This document shows positions 45,884 through 58,698 of a stretch of DNA of 64,000 nt, piece after piece (within the stretch, counting starts at the first letter, position 1; every line of letters starts with the position of its first letter). The translations under genes were made by a program, and so were the position numbers. The stretch is from Cryptomeria japonica. Lineage: Eukaryota > Streptophyta > Pinopsida > Cupressales > Cupressaceae. Where the stretch lies: NCBI RefSeq assembly GCF_030272615.1, contig NC_081410.1, forward strand, positions 571,961,241 to 572,025,240, given 5' to 3'. Below the pieces are notes generated by a model. The model was given only the letters and a program-made list of their open reading frames with translations, was not told where the DNA came from and did no database searches.

Positions 45884-46915
45884 TTAATTATATCAAATTT
45901 TTGAAAAGTCAATAACATTAATGAACACTACAGTAAATTAGAGGCATATTGGGACAACTTTATGATGTTATTGTTTAACTAATTACAAATTTTCATCCCA
46001 CTCAAACATTCTGCTATAAAATTTATAAGAATATTATCATTATTACTAGAAAAAACACTAGATTAAGTAAATAAAAGTGCAAGTAACTTAGACCCTAGTT
46101 GCATAACTAGGTAATTATGGATTTTCCATCTTCTATAATTCTAATAATTGAACAAGTAAAATGCACGAGTTATTAATTTGAAAGTGTGACCCCATATTTA
46201 TTGATTACTCACACATATGGAGTCATATTAAACACCAACCTAGGGCACACTGGCCTAATAAAAATATTCAAAGAATTATGACTAACAACACTACCTTAGT
46301 GATGAAGAAAATTGTGCCAAATGGATTACATAAAGCTACCATATTTCTAGTGTCAATGAAAACCATAGAGTTAGTGAAATAATCTATATAATATTTGATG
46401 AAAATACAATAAAAGTCATCAAAAAATGAAGGTTATATATACATATTTGAGCATTGAAGGAATTTGAAGCACTTTTAATATCCCCTATTTTCCACAAGTA
46501 TTCTCATTCAATATATAGTAATTTATTTAATAACTTGAAGCTACAAAAGAAAAATATAAAAAGGGGTTATACACTTGAGACAGTTAAATGATGAAAATAA
46601 TCCAAAGCATTTCTCAAAACTTCTCATCTATCTATAGAAGAAATTTCAAGAGTTAAATAAGTGGCATAATCACTCTACTATGTATAGTACTAGGATTTGC
46701 AATTTTTGGTACATTTAGACCATAGATGTATTCATACATAAAAAGTATATTAGACATGGATAAGAATATCCAATAGACAAAATATGTTAGTAGCTCTACC
46801 ACATGAAAAATTTAAATAAAAAAATGATATTAATAATGAATGGTTTATTAGGCACAACACTTGCTAAAGGTTTTGCAAATGAAGTAGCAAGCTAAGTAGG
46901 ATTAACCTTGGAGTA
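45884..46915. other. AT-rich stretch without a gene
   Basis: No sustained frame. The last part leads into the 5S-like fragment. Confidence 0.45.
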
Positions 46916-46995
46916 AACTCCATGCTTAAGTGTGCTTGAGTTGGAGTAATACTGGGATGGGTGACCTCCAAGGAAGGCCCCATGCTTCACCTTTT
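46916..46995 (+). ncRNA. 5S rRNA-like fragment (3' two thirds), pseudogene
   Basis: AACTCC.......TTAAG, TGCTTG, then GTAATACTGGGATGGG and GTGACCTCC follow plant 5S rRNA in order and spacing to a CACCTTTT end. The C-box (46953-46969) of the internal Pol III promoter is intact; the first third of 5S is missing and several changes are present. It could be a stray 5S pseudogene or part of a 5S-derived retroelement such as a Cassandra-type LTR or a SINE3-like element. No LTR or tail was recognised around it. Confidence 0.7.
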
Positions 46996-47213
46996 TGAGC
47001 ATCACCTAGATGCAATGAGTGCTAATTGTTCCATTCATTATCATGAGAGATGGGTTCTTGTGAACCACTACTCATGAAACATACATCTTTGAGTTTGATT
47101 AAAAAAATACACAATTGAATCTTGATAGAATTAACATAGTATAAGGAGATTCTACATAACTTCTTATGTGGTATATGCATGTGTGATTAGGTAAAAATTG
47201 TAGGGTTATAAGG
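46996..47213. other. Short flank between 5S-like fragment and small LTR element
   Basis: No gene seen. Confidence 0.5.
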
Positions 47214-47218
47214 GATAG

Positions 47219-47705
47219 TGTGAGATTTTTCCAAGATTTAGAGGCAATGGAAAGCACAAATAACAGAGAAAAAATAGATGATAGGAATAAACTATATTCT
47301 ATCAAGATGCAAAATATGATCAACTGGATCATTACAAGATATAGATTGATTGCCCGTGATTGTCCGTACAAACAATGTAGATGAGCTTGCTTATATAGGC
47401 AAGGCTAGGGATATGTGAGCACACAAACATGACATGTATCTCAATAAGAAACAAGGGTAGGTAGGAAATAGGTGTGGGTTGGTAGGAGAAACAATATAAT
47501 AGTCCACATGAGGTGGATCACCCACTGAATATGGAGTGTAACAACAAGATAAGTCCATAAAAGGTGGAAATTCTCCTACACACACTATCCCAATGTGGCA
47601 CAAACACCCAAGTGTCTCATACCCAAACTACTATGAAATGCATTTCCTAAGTAAACTTAAGTAAGGTGTAATAATATCCATGATGAATAATTATTTACAC
47701 CAACA
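47219..47705 (-). repeat. 3' LTR of the 2.5-kb element
   Basis: 487 bp; in element orientation it starts TGTTGGTGTAAA and ends AATCTCACA. TATATAA lies at 47392-47398. Confidence 0.93.
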
Positions 47706-49234
47706 CCCCCCCTTAAGTGCAACTTAGGGGAATGCACTAAAGTCTACAATGCAACTAAGCAATGCAAAATGGGTCCCGACTACTAGGCCATGCTAGGTAC
47801 CCATGTACAAATGCAAATGCAATCTCCCATAAATGGAGAAAGAGAGAAAAACCCAATGGGAAAAAACCCTCCCCCAAAAGAGAGATGATGAAAGCACACA
47901 ATGCTCTCAATGATGAATGAGAAGAACAAAACTATGTCCCTCCCATAAGAGAGAAGAAGAGACCATGAAGCCCCCCTCAATGTCGAATCTCCTGCAAAGA
48001 TGGTCCAATGATTATGACCAAAATACCTCCCCATAAGGAAGAAAGAGAGTCAATGTTGCACCAATAATGTCAAAGTGTGACAAAACTAGGTACCAAGTCA
48101 ATGACGATGAATCACTCACTGCAACAAAAAAGAAAATTAGGCATGGAGACAACCTGCTGTGAACATCATCTGGATACTCAGAAATAGCAAAAATACTGGT
48201 ACAATCTAAGTCTCACGGGAGCCATGCAAAAATGTGTACAATCTAAGTCTCAACTGGAGCCATGCACCAAGTCTCACAAGATATTCCTAATCTACGTGTA
48301 CAAGAGGACTACATCAAATAGTCAACAATGACAAGATACAAAGAGGTGTGGCACTTTATGATAGTGCAAGTACAACATTGCTCATCCAAGAGCATACATC
48401 ATGATAAAATATTCAAATGTGGAAACATGAGAATGATGCCACCAACAAAGAAGCCTCGTAGAATACTGCAAATGAAGATGCCTCCGAATGGAATCTCACC
48501 AAGAGATATAAATGAACAACTAACCCCCCATAAAAAGATCATGTTGGAACTTGTAAATAATTTCAAAATAAACTTCTGATTTCAACTTAAAAATTCTCAA
48601 AATGAGATCTAAGAGACTTCAACAAATACTGCTAGTGATCTAAACTGAGATCCAAGCAAAATACAAGTACCAAATAGGCCAAAAATGACCAAATACTAAA
48701 AGTACAATTTCTACTCAGGATCACTACAAACAAATAGAAGATTAAGAAAGTAGATGAAAAAATATGCACTTTTAAAAAAAGGGCACCTGAAAAGGAGTCC
48801 ATATTAGCCCAAATGAAGCCTCCACAGTTGTAAAAATTGAGTTTTCATGATTTCTGAAAAACCCATATCTGAAAATCAGAAAACTCCTGCACAATTGTAT
48901 AGATCACAAAATTCTACCCCAACACAAAAAAAATTTCTCGAAAAAAGGAGTCCGGATGAGTGAGATATCGCTATTTGAAAATCGCCTAGAAAATTATAAT
49001 TTCTGGAAAATTTCCGCCGCAGCATCAAACTTCAAATGCCTCTAGATTTGGCCTTCGAAGTCCGATTTGGATGAAATAAAAGGCAAAACTGACTTTCTTG
49101 GACCTCCTCAATCCAATGGTAATCTCAGATTTGACCCATCAAGCTTCAATAATAAGATGCAATAGAAAGCTCCAAAATGCAAACCCCAAATAGCATCAAA
49201 TTTCTCTCAATTGACAAACCAATGGCACTCTAAT

Positions 49235-49275
49235 GGTTCTGATACCATGCGAGACATGGACCAACTCTGATACCA
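49235..49275 (-). other. Primer-binding site and its duplicate
   Basis: On the minus strand TGGTATCAGAGTTGG follows the LTR at once (49275-49261). Twenty-eight bases later the last LTR bases and the PBS are repeated: TCTCGCATGGTATCAGAACC (49254-49235). Confidence 0.88.
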
Positions 49276-49762
49276 TGCGAGATTTTGCCAAGATCTAGAG
49301 GCAATGGAAAGCACAAATAAGAGAGACAAAATAGATAATAGGAATAAACTGTATTCTATGAAGATGCAAAATATGATCAACTGGATCATTACAAGATATA
49401 GATTGATTGCCCGTGATTGTTTGTACAAGCAATGTAGATGAGCCTTCTTATATAGGCAAAGCTAGGGATATGTGAGCACACAAACATGACATGTGGCTCA
49501 ATAAGAAACAAGGGTAGGTAGGAAATAGGTGTGGGTAGGTAGGAGAAACAATATAATAGTCCACATGAGGTGGATCACCCACTAAATGTGGAGTGTAACA
49601 ACAAGATAAGTCCATAAAAGGTGGAAATTCTCCTACACACACTATCCCAATGTGGCACAAACACCCAAGTGTCTCATACCCAAACTACTATGAAATGCAT
49701 TTCCTAAGTAAACTTAAGTAAGGTGTAATAATATCCATGATGAATAATTATTTACACCAATA
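49276..49762 (-). repeat. 5' LTR of the 2.5-kb element
   Basis: 487 bp; about 95 percent or better identical to 47219-47705 by eye. Its outer end reads CAATA instead of CAACA. Confidence 0.93.
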
Positions 49763-49767
49763 GATAG

Positions 49768-52200
49768 GAATAATAGGAAGTAGCCTACGATAATTTTTTT
49801 TTAATAAAAAATACTCTCAGACAGAGCTCAAAGAGTCAATCAAACACATTAGGAGGAAAAATGACACATGTTAAATGCCATTTTAAACACATAATGTGTC
49901 ATAGTTATTACAAAGTGTCATATATCTTAGGGGAATTTTGTTTATCCATTTCCCAATTTAATTCACATAATCTGAATAGAAGGGATCACTAGCAAGCCAT
50001 ACAAATTACCCAAACACCCAACATACAAGTTAGTGTTATTAGAAGTTTCTAGATAACTGGTTGAGTCCTATGAAATTATATAGGCCAAAAATAGAGCTAG
50101 AGTGTGGTTTCCATTGTACATGATTTGATATATCTACAATAGCCTCAATAGTGCTAAGGCATCTAAAGCCAAACTAGAATAAATAAGCTTAAATCCATTT
50201 CACTTTGTGAGGTCTAACTATTATGTAGTGGGGATATTAGAGAAAGGGGTACTATGATGCCCCACTAATAGATGAAGATATTTATTTATACTTTGATGCT
50301 ACTTTGAGTTGTGTTTCTTATTTTAGATGATATAAATAATTTATTTCGATATTGACTATGGTTATGTTGCATGTGCGGAAAAGTCTATCCTCATATAATA
50401 CTATGTACTTAAGGTAGAAATTGAAAGTGCAACATGGCTTAATTTCTATGTAGAATTAACCTACAATGAACAAATGTTTTTGAATTGATAAAATCTGGTA
50501 ATTTATCTATGGTGAAAGAAGTAAATGGAAATTGTTTATGTCTTTGAAGGATTGTGAGTTATAAGGGTTGTGATTACTTTTCCTATTGGACAATGAATTG
50601 ATCACTATGGGGATTTTGTGAGACATTGGATCTTACCTAACCTGCTAATGTTAGTGCAAGTGATTTGTGTTTAGATCAATGTATCATTCACCTATAAATT
50701 CCTAGCAACATGCTGAAATAAACAAGAAAAGAGGTATGTTGAGTGCATGTATAGATTTTACAAATACCATGATATAAATAAGATATCGAACATGTAACTT
50801 AAATTGTTTTGCAATTTCATTCATAAATAATAGATCTTCTTTGTGGATTTTTGAATGCATAATATCTCATTGATTTCAGTATCTTTATTGTGCACACCCT
50901 TTTCATAACTACGATACTCCACTCCTTGAGGTCTCTTACTAAATACAAGTCACTTATCCCATCAATGATGATTTATTTTGCATACATTTCATGGGGGAAT
51001 CTTATTAATAGCTATGGTTGGGTTGTTCAATGTTTTGTGAAAATATTAAAGTATATTGAAACAATAGAGATAAAATGATATTGCATTACCTAGCAATTCA
51101 ATAAACATTGTAGTTTAAATTTAGATAACCATAAGCATCCAACTCATGTGGCAAAGTTATGTGATAATCACTTCTTACTATAAAAGAGTTGGCATCCAAA
51201 CTAGATAGGCTTTATAGCCTATACGTCCTCACTAACTATTTAGTAATTAGTGAGTATATTATTAGGAGGGTGTAAAAAATTATGAACAAATTAATAGAAT
51301 GATAATGTAGTGATCTATGAAGTATTGTATGAAATCTGATTTTGAGTGTGCACACAACTAGTTTTCTCAATATTATAATTTATAAATGATCATATATAGT
51401 ATAAGTTATATCACTCTAACTCATATTTTAACGAATATATAAGATATGACAAAATAAGAATACTATATATAATCTTAAAAAAAACAAAAAGAGGAAGAAG
51501 AAGAGGACTAGACAAAGCTTTTAAATTTGCTATCTCTCTCCAATTACTATAATTAATAAGAGGTGGTGTTAATATTTATAATCCTCAAAGAGGAACAATG
51601 ACTTTAAGAATATGGAGAATTATAATAAACCTAACTACAAGTGCTAAAATAGATATTTTCAATAAATAAATAAATATATATATATAATAAAAAAAATGGT
51701 TTAGGTAGACTAATATTTAGAAATGATATGGATGATTGCGGAGGAAAAATATTATTAAAAACATCAAGCATAGTTCTCTCAAATGAGATTTAAACCTAAA
51801 GTAACAAGCAATCGTTCTATAAGCGAATTGCAACAAATGAAGAGTCGGTCAAATTTATTAGGGACGCACAGCTATGATTCTTGTACTCAAGTCAAGATTT
51901 CACAACTGTATAAACATTACATCTTACCCAGTACAAGGGCCCAACACACTAACCTCCCATTATATTTCAGCTACTCATGGCCTTGGATAGGGGCGGCAAG
52001 GCCTTAAATTTAATACAGTCCAACGCCTAGAGACGTGATGGTCTATGTCTGGAAAAAACTAAAAAAAAAACAGCGAAGAAATCATCAACATGAGACAATT
52101 GGCATTAAAGGAGTATGGTGCAACGGTTGGGATAACGTGGTGTCCCTTCTGCCATTAAAAACTGGGAAGTCTGGATAAAATGAAGGACGGGGCGAGAAAG
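49768..52200. other. Intergenic stretch without a recognised gene
   Basis: AT-rich, only short frames. The short plus-strand ORFs at 50890 and 51783 have no motif. An (AT)-rich run is near 51674. Confidence 0.5.
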
Positions 52201-52760
52201 GGACGTTCTTGACAGTATCAGATTCCATGAGACATATCTTTGAGACATTCTGTGAAAAGTCCCCCATTTTTGTGACAAGTTGGGGGGGCACTGGCAAAGA
52301 GTTTGGCTCTACGCCTGTTATCTACATTTGTTTGAAAGTTTCTAAAGCCTTTTCATTGAATCTATTTGTGGGTATCTCACAATCTTGACGATGAGGAGAC
52401 CACAACTCCTTTAGGCAATTTTGTTACGTAGACCACATGTCAAGCCTTTGCCCTCACATTTTGTGTACATGTCAACCAGAGCTGTCACAATGATAACGCC
52501 ACAAAAGCCCCATTTTGGCACACGCGGGGAGGATGCAGGCTGAAGGTTGTGGGGGTCAGATCTTACAGTCACCAATTGAGTTTGCAACTTTCCAAAGCCT
52601 TTTCATCAAATCTATTTTCTGCAGTTCCTGCAATCAACGCATTGCATGAGACGTCAACGCTTTGAAGCATTCTGTCAGCAAAGACAAGTTCGTGGTCAAT
52701 AATTCCACATGTTCTTTCGTAGTTGTAACCATTAATGAATTTATCACCACTTCACATGTG
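52201..52760 (-). pseudogene. PPR-protein relic with several modules
   Basis: Minus-strand fragments in order: RMLQSVDVSCNALIAGTAEN, FDEKALESCK, VIIVTALVDMYTKC, then FNEKAL with TFKQM, then GVEPNSLPVPPQLVTKMGDF. Each matches a consecutive element of PLS-type pentatricopeptide repeats, but frames shift repeatedly and stops intervene. No start or C-terminal domain is present. Strong family recognition, non-functional. Confidence 0.75.
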
Positions 52761-53255
52761 GCTAATCTGCAATCAGAAAATTAAACAAAGCATCATAGGA
52801 TAATTTGAATCAAAATTTCATAGACAGTAATGAATGTAAGCAGGCTTGATATATATAACCATATTCAAAACATCTACAAAATCTTCATCTCTCAGATTGA
52901 ATAGAGGGACATGATCTTAAAACCCTGTTTAAAATATATTGGAAACATTTCCAATAAAATTCTCAGCTTCCCTTACCTTCCAAGAACAGAGATGAAATCT
53001 GCTGGCTGGATAAATTATCTAGTCATCTTAATATTTATTTTCTTACCTCTCACCTTTCAAACATTTTTGCATGTGGAAAAGGGAAATTACTATTTGATTA
53101 TGAAAAAATATTTCTATTTAATTATGAAATAAAAGCATTACTATTTAATTATGAAAAGAGCATTAATATTATTATGACAGTCTTGAAATATTATAAATCT
53201 ATAAACTTTAGAAGCTGTTAAAAATAGAGACTTGTGTTTTAAATGTTAGTTTAGA
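52761..53255. other. AT-rich stretch without a gene
   Basis: A 73-codon plus-strand frame at 52911 has no motif. Confidence 0.45.
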
Positions 53256-53455
53256 AGGTTTTTTTGTCAAAATAGAAATTTGATTGGATTATTACTATTT
53301 CTTATTATTAAATATATTAAAATTGCTTCAACTCATCATCAAGGTAGTTTCAGGATTTTTGGCAAAATAGAAATTTGATTGGATTGTTACTATTTCTTAT
53401 CACGGATTATACTAAAATTTGCTTGAACTCATCATTAAGGTAGTTTGATAAAGAA
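53256..53455 (+). repeat. Tandem duplication of about 96 bp
   Basis: AAAATAGAAATTTGATTGGA recurs at 53268 and 53364, each followed by TTACTATTTCTTAT and later GCTT..AACTCATCAT..AAGGTAGTTT. Confidence 0.75.
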
Positions 53456-54063
53456 AAGCTTTAAAAGAGTTCTAGTGGTTAGATTATCTTGTCATTGTGG
53501 ATTACCTTGAGATTAATGTTAAATTTTAACAATAATAAATGTTTTTATTATTTAAATTTCTATATATGATTGTTTTTTTTAAACGATCAATGCATTCTTG
53601 ATTTAGAAGAATTAAATCATTAATTCTAACCAAGAATATTTATATATTTATCTATTAAATGTTTATAAGGATTTATAATCTTTTTAATTCTTTTTATCAA
53701 TGATATTAATTTTTAAATTATACTTTTATTTATTAATTAGTTCGAATATTTTATGATGTGAAGCATGAATATGATTCAAAAGGAGTACTAGAAATATATA
53801 AATATCACATTAAATAATGAACAATATATTGAAGAGGATCAGTTCAATTCTCATACTTCTTTTTGTTTAAAATAAGCATACAATATTTTATTTTAACACT
53901 TGTGTAGTTTTCATTTCCCATGTATTATTACAAAAACTAGTTTAGTTATAAAGCTAATCATATCTTTTAGTTATAGAAAGTGTTTTTTATTAATGTTTGT
54001 ATATGTATATATATGGGGACTTACACAGAATAAATCAAAAAGCTTGGAATCTTAGTATTTTGT

Positions 54064-54689
54064 GATACATGTAAAGAATAAGTAAGTGGGATTTAAGTCT
54101 AAAATATCATTGAGGTCCATTTCCTTGTTTTGCCTAAAAGCAAGTATCTCTAGGATCTTGAGTAACTCACGATGATGATATTATACAGCGGTGATCTTGG
54201 ATAATATTGAATGGAGGGGGATAGTGATTCAAGTTCATTAAAGATTACTAAGGATTCCTATTGAATAATACGTGTCTTTTGAGTTTATGTTGTTGATATG
54301 CACAGTTGGTACCAAGTTGATTTTATTTTATTTGATAATGGTTATCAGTGTTATTAGTTTGCCTTGCTATATTATTGATACATGTAGAGAATAAGTAAGT
54401 GGCATTTAAGTCTAAAATATCATTGAGGTCCATTTCCTTGCTTTGCCTAAAATCAAGTATCTCTAGGATCTTGAGTAACTCACGATGATGATATTCTACA
54501 ATGGTGATCTTCGATAATATTGAATGGAGGGGGATAGCAATTCAAGTTCATGAAAGATTACTAAGGATTCCTATTGAATAATCCTTGTCTTTTGAGTTTA
54601 TGTTGTTGATATGTGTAATTGGTACCAAGTTGATTTTGTTTTATGTGATAATGGTTATCAGTGTTATTACTTTGCCTTTCTATATTATT
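54064..54689 (+). repeat. Tandem duplication of 313 bp
   Basis: Copies 54064-54376 and 54377-54689 both begin GATACATGTA.AGAATAAG and run colinearly, with about 5 percent differences by eye. Confidence 0.88.
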
Positions 54690-56349
54690 TCTATTAGTGG
54701 AGTTGATCTTTCTCTTACAATTATTGTTTTGAAATGCACACTTTAGAAATCACTAGATCACAACACATGCCACTATTGTTTGAGCTTCTTAAGATAGGAT
54801 GTAATAGTCAACCACATGATGTTTATAAGTGGTCCACACTTGTCAAGTATGTATCTTCGGTTGTTTCTATTTTTTTATCATACACGTGTTAATAATGATA
54901 TCCTTTATTTGAAATAGTAGTATTATATAATTGCATGGACTAGTACTCTATCCCAAGTTGTTAAGATTGGTGTCAAGTCATCAATTAAATCTAGGACTTC
55001 ATCCCCTTTTCACCTAAGTGGGTGGCAACCAACGAGGAAACTATTTGGGGAATTGGACCTTAGAAAGGGTTGCATACCCTCTCTTATATATTCATATTAG
55101 ATGGGTTTTATATTGTTTGTTGAACTACAAAGTCTCTGTACTTTCACTTAGGCAAGGCCATCTGTGATGAGCCCCCCAAGACATTAGTTCTGGCCCTTAG
55201 GTCTTGTCCTTCTAAGTTTTAAATTGTCTTACCACTCCTTCCCAATCCTATGAATTATTTGTTCACCCTTGCCAGTTCAATAATTGACTATCGTATGTTG
55301 ATCCAGTTAAAGTAATGATATGATTCATCATGATGAAATTGTATCTAATTATCCTCTGACCTTGTGTTGAACATATAGACATGTAGACATCTTGTAGGTG
55401 CAAGTATATGAGGGAATGCAAATATATCATGATGGAATGCGAGAGAAAACTAGGTAAGAATGAGGTATGTTTTGATCATGTAAAGTAACAAAAGCATTAT
55501 GTTACTATTTTAACATTTATTCTTGGTTGATATTGTTACATGTTAATTGATACTATTTATTTTATTTTAACAATGCATTATGTTGTGATTAAAATAATTT
55601 ATTGAAAAATAGATATAATTGGAGTGGGATGAATAGGTTATGTAATGTCCATTAAGCATGAGAATTTTGGACATTACAAGTACAAATACAAGAAGAATGA
55701 ACCTCACATTAAGGGTTATTAGGTTGATTAAGGAGATGCTCATGAGGTTGGAAGAAGGTCTTAATAGAGACTAACACTAAATTAGATGAGGATAATGGGT
55801 GAAAACACCACCCCACTGCAAAAAAAAGAAGATAATGAGAATATCCTACATTTGAGCTCTACAAGTAGAATAGGATATTGAATAATATTCAAGATCCAAA
55901 CTAGTTCGAAGTAGAAATATATTTGACTGATGAGATAAAGGTAAATTGTATAGTAATTACCTATAGCAAGGAAAATAATAAAAAAGAGGAAAACAAATAT
56001 CAAAGCAAGGATATAAAATTTGATGCCTTCCTAGTATAGAAGAGAAAATTGAAGGAGGTTAAAAAATATGAAAGTATTACAAGGATCAGAATGAGAAGCC
56101 CCATAAACTATCACCACAACTCTTGATGATCTTAATAAGCATGTTCATGTTATTCTCATTAATCTTATTGGGTTTCCCTTTACTCCATCTTTTAGGTCAA
56201 CATATTTACCTCAAGTAGAGATAATTATCCTAACAATAGACAATCATGATAGGTTTCAATAACTTCTATTCCATTAGGAGATCCAAAGATAAACCGACCC
56301 ATCTTTCAAACTCTCACTATTGGCAAGAGACACTATAGAGGTCTTTTGG
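54690..56349. other. Intergenic stretch, possible decayed LTR material
   Basis: No gene. AGAAAGGGTTGCATACCCTC near 55063-55082 recalls a string in the antisense of the Tekay LTR (AGAAAGGGTTGCGTACCCAC), so 54960-55220 may be remote LTR-derived DNA. Confidence 0.35.
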
Positions 56350-57439
56350 TGTTTTTATTGATGGCAACCGAAGTAAGATAAGTCATCCGCAGTAATTAAA
56401 TTTTCTATACCGAAGTCAAAATGAAGATTTGGTTAAGTCCGGTGAGTTAGAACAGAGCATCCAACATAATATAGTATTTTGGTTGGCATTAATTTTTTGT
56501 TGAATATTTTATGTTGCAGAGCTAAAGGAAGATAGCTATATGTTTGGAGTACCTTATTTCAGAATCTTAGCCTTCAGTGCTGATTGTGGTGTGAGTTAGA
56601 AGATCTGGTTTACAGGTTTCTGGGTTGAACAATGTAGTATGGCCAACTTGGATAGTTGATCCTTGTATAGAATTGATGGAATAATTTTGGTGATTATTTT
56701 TGCATTCAAGGATATTTAACCAATATTTGAGAAGTATGTGGACAATTCTTTTTGGTCCGCATATGCATTGGAGTTTGAATTGAGCCGACTGTGTATGCAC
56801 GTTTTATTATTTATATAATATTCTTGAAGTCGACATGTAGAAGACATAATTTCATGTTGCGGATATATAAGACCAATGGATATGGTCATTTTAGATATCG
56901 GTGAATGTGTGGAAAGTGTTTGTGATTGATTGTGTGCATTTTCACGTGCACAAGTGAAGGATTCGTGCTACAAAATATTGCAGAATAGTGGAACAGAGTA
57001 GTGTGAGATTAAGTGTTTTGTGCTTAACAAGAATTATACTTTGGAATTTGTAGGTATTGTTTTTTTAGTTCAGACACTCCAATTAGTTTTTGTAAAATAT
57101 ATTGTAAGACAGTGAGTCTTCCTAGGGTTGTAGCCCTTGATATTTTGAGCAGTGAGCTCTAGGCAGTGTGCCTGAATGTATGTGCATTCCCAATGTAATA
57201 TTTGTTTACTTCTGCAGAGTATATTTATATTGTGGGTCTCATCCCCACCGTGGTTTTTCCCTTAACCTGGTTTCCACGTATAAAATCTTGGCATTATGGT
57301 GTTGTTGCTTTGTGTTTTTGTATCTATCCTTTATTCATTTGCATTAAATGGTTGAAAGAAAAAGTTAATGAAGTTAAAAATTGTAGAAAACTTATTCAAC
57401 CCCCCCCCCCCTCGCTCTTAGTGTTCCTTGATTCCAACA
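56350..57439 (+). repeat. Probable 5' LTR of a copia-like element
   Basis: The right end is firm: poly-C tract, then CTCTTAG...GATTCCAACA, followed by a PBS, the same style as the LTR end at 22.0 kb. The left end at TGTTTTTATTGATGGC is an estimate. No partner LTR in the window. Confidence 0.6.
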
Positions 57440-57441
57440 AT

Positions 57442-57454
57442 TGGTATCAAAACC
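57442..57454 (+). other. Copia-type primer-binding site
   Basis: TGGTATCAAAACC, a Met-type PBS with late changes, two bases after the LTR. Confidence 0.75.
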
Positions 57455-57507
57455 TAGTCTCTTAGAAGAAGCCTAAAAAATTGAGGAGGATTTGGGAAGG
57501 TGAATCA

Positions 57508-58698
57508 ATGGATTTCGATAGTCTTCAACATCAACTTCTTGTTGCACTTGAGGATCTTGATCAATCTAAAGCTGAAGTCAAGGAATTGAAATAAAATCTA
57601 AGAGATGCTGAGAACTTCATTTTGTCATTGAAAGATCAGTTGAACAAGTCTAGGGAGAAGGGAAAGGAACTTGTTGATAAGATAAAGGAGAAAGAAATCC
57701 AAAGCATAGATGACCAAGTATTGAAGGAAAAGATAGAAGAGTGTGAGAAAATTGCTAGAGATAATGCAGTCTAGAAGAATGCGATGGAATCTATTATGAT
57801 GAGGTTGACAAAGGAGATTGAGGAAAGGAAGAAGAATGAGGATAATCTTTCTTGGTCCCTAAAAGATAGATCTGATGAATGTTACAGACTTGATTGTGAG
57901 AATGTCCAACTAAAACTTAACCTGCAAGAATTTAGACATCACGAGGAAGATCTTCCAAAGAAGATTCTTCTTGTTAGATATGATCTTGAAGCTGCAAATG
58001 AGTATAGGGAGAAGTTCAAGATCAACTCAACCAAACTTAATGAGATGCTTGATAGCCAGAAAGATGTAGATGATAGAAGAGGTCTTGGATTTGAGAAAGG
58101 AGAAAACTTTGGATCTGGTCAAAGCAATCCTAAGTCTCAACATCAGAGAAACAAAGATAAAAGGTCTCCGATAAGGAAACCTAATGCTCATAAATTTGAT
58201 GGTAACTATTCTGTTTGCAATAAATTTGGTCATATGGCTAGTCACTTTAGAAATAGAATGAATCATAATGGTCAATCTTTCTCTGGTCAATATTTTAAAT
58301 GCAATAAATATGGACATAAGTCAAATGAATGTAGAAGTATGATGAATAACTTTCCAAATAGAATGAATATCAGATGTTATGCATGTGGTAGGTTTGGAAA
58401 TGTTGCTAATCACTGCAGATCAAGAGGAAATCAAGGGAATTTCAGGTCTAGATAAGGAAATGTGGTGTGCTACAATTGCAACAAATCCGGTCACATTGCA
58501 AGATTTTGCAGAAGTAGAAATATGGATAGGAATGGTCTGACAAACAAGAATAAGAATGTGTAAGAAGACAATAAAGGAAAAGCAAAAGTGGAAGAGATTC
58601 AAGATCAAATGAATAATACATGGGTTAAGAAGAGTGATTCAGATGCAGGGAATGGATCCACACCTAAATCCGATGTGGGGAATTCATGCAAGAATTAG
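57508..58698 (+). pseudogene. Coiled-coil, zinc-knuckle gag with stops
   Basis: ATG 57508, 54 bases inside the PBS. Long heptad-like coiled coil (residues about 1-190, broken by two stops), then a basic Asn/Arg-rich part with at least four CCHC-type knuckles. The last, CYNCNKSGHIARFC, is intact; the others have lost one ligand (SVCNKFGHMASHF, YFKCNKYGHKSNEC, CYACGRFGNVANHC). The usual N-terminal copia gag core is missing, so this looks like only the C-terminal half of a Sirevirus gag. Stops at 58453 and 58561. No protease or RT follows; an unrelated ORF does. Confidence 0.75.

Larger units (their letters stand above)
47219..49762 (-). mobile_element. Complete non-autonomous LTR retrotransposon, 2.5 kb
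   Basis: Two LTRs of exactly 487 bp (47219-47705 and 49276-49762) and a target-site duplication GATAG (47214-47218 and 49763-49767) define it fully. On the minus strand it has a Met-type PBS (49261-49275), a 1570-base internal part without gag or pol, and a polypurine tract (complement of 47706-47720). It must be mobilised by enzymes from another element. Within the internal region is a short repeat (AATCTAAGTCTCA..GGAGCCATGCA, 48204-48275). It is larger than classical TRIMs. The LTR shares its start (TGTTGGTGTAAA) and TATATAA box with the family at 43.6 kb. Little LTR divergence suggests a fairly recent insertion. Confidence 0.93.

Noticed and set aside
49207-49660. Minus-strand ORFs repeated at 47099-47603
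   Set aside because: They lie in the two LTRs of the 2.5-kb non-autonomous element; similarity comes from the LTR copies, and there is no protein motif.
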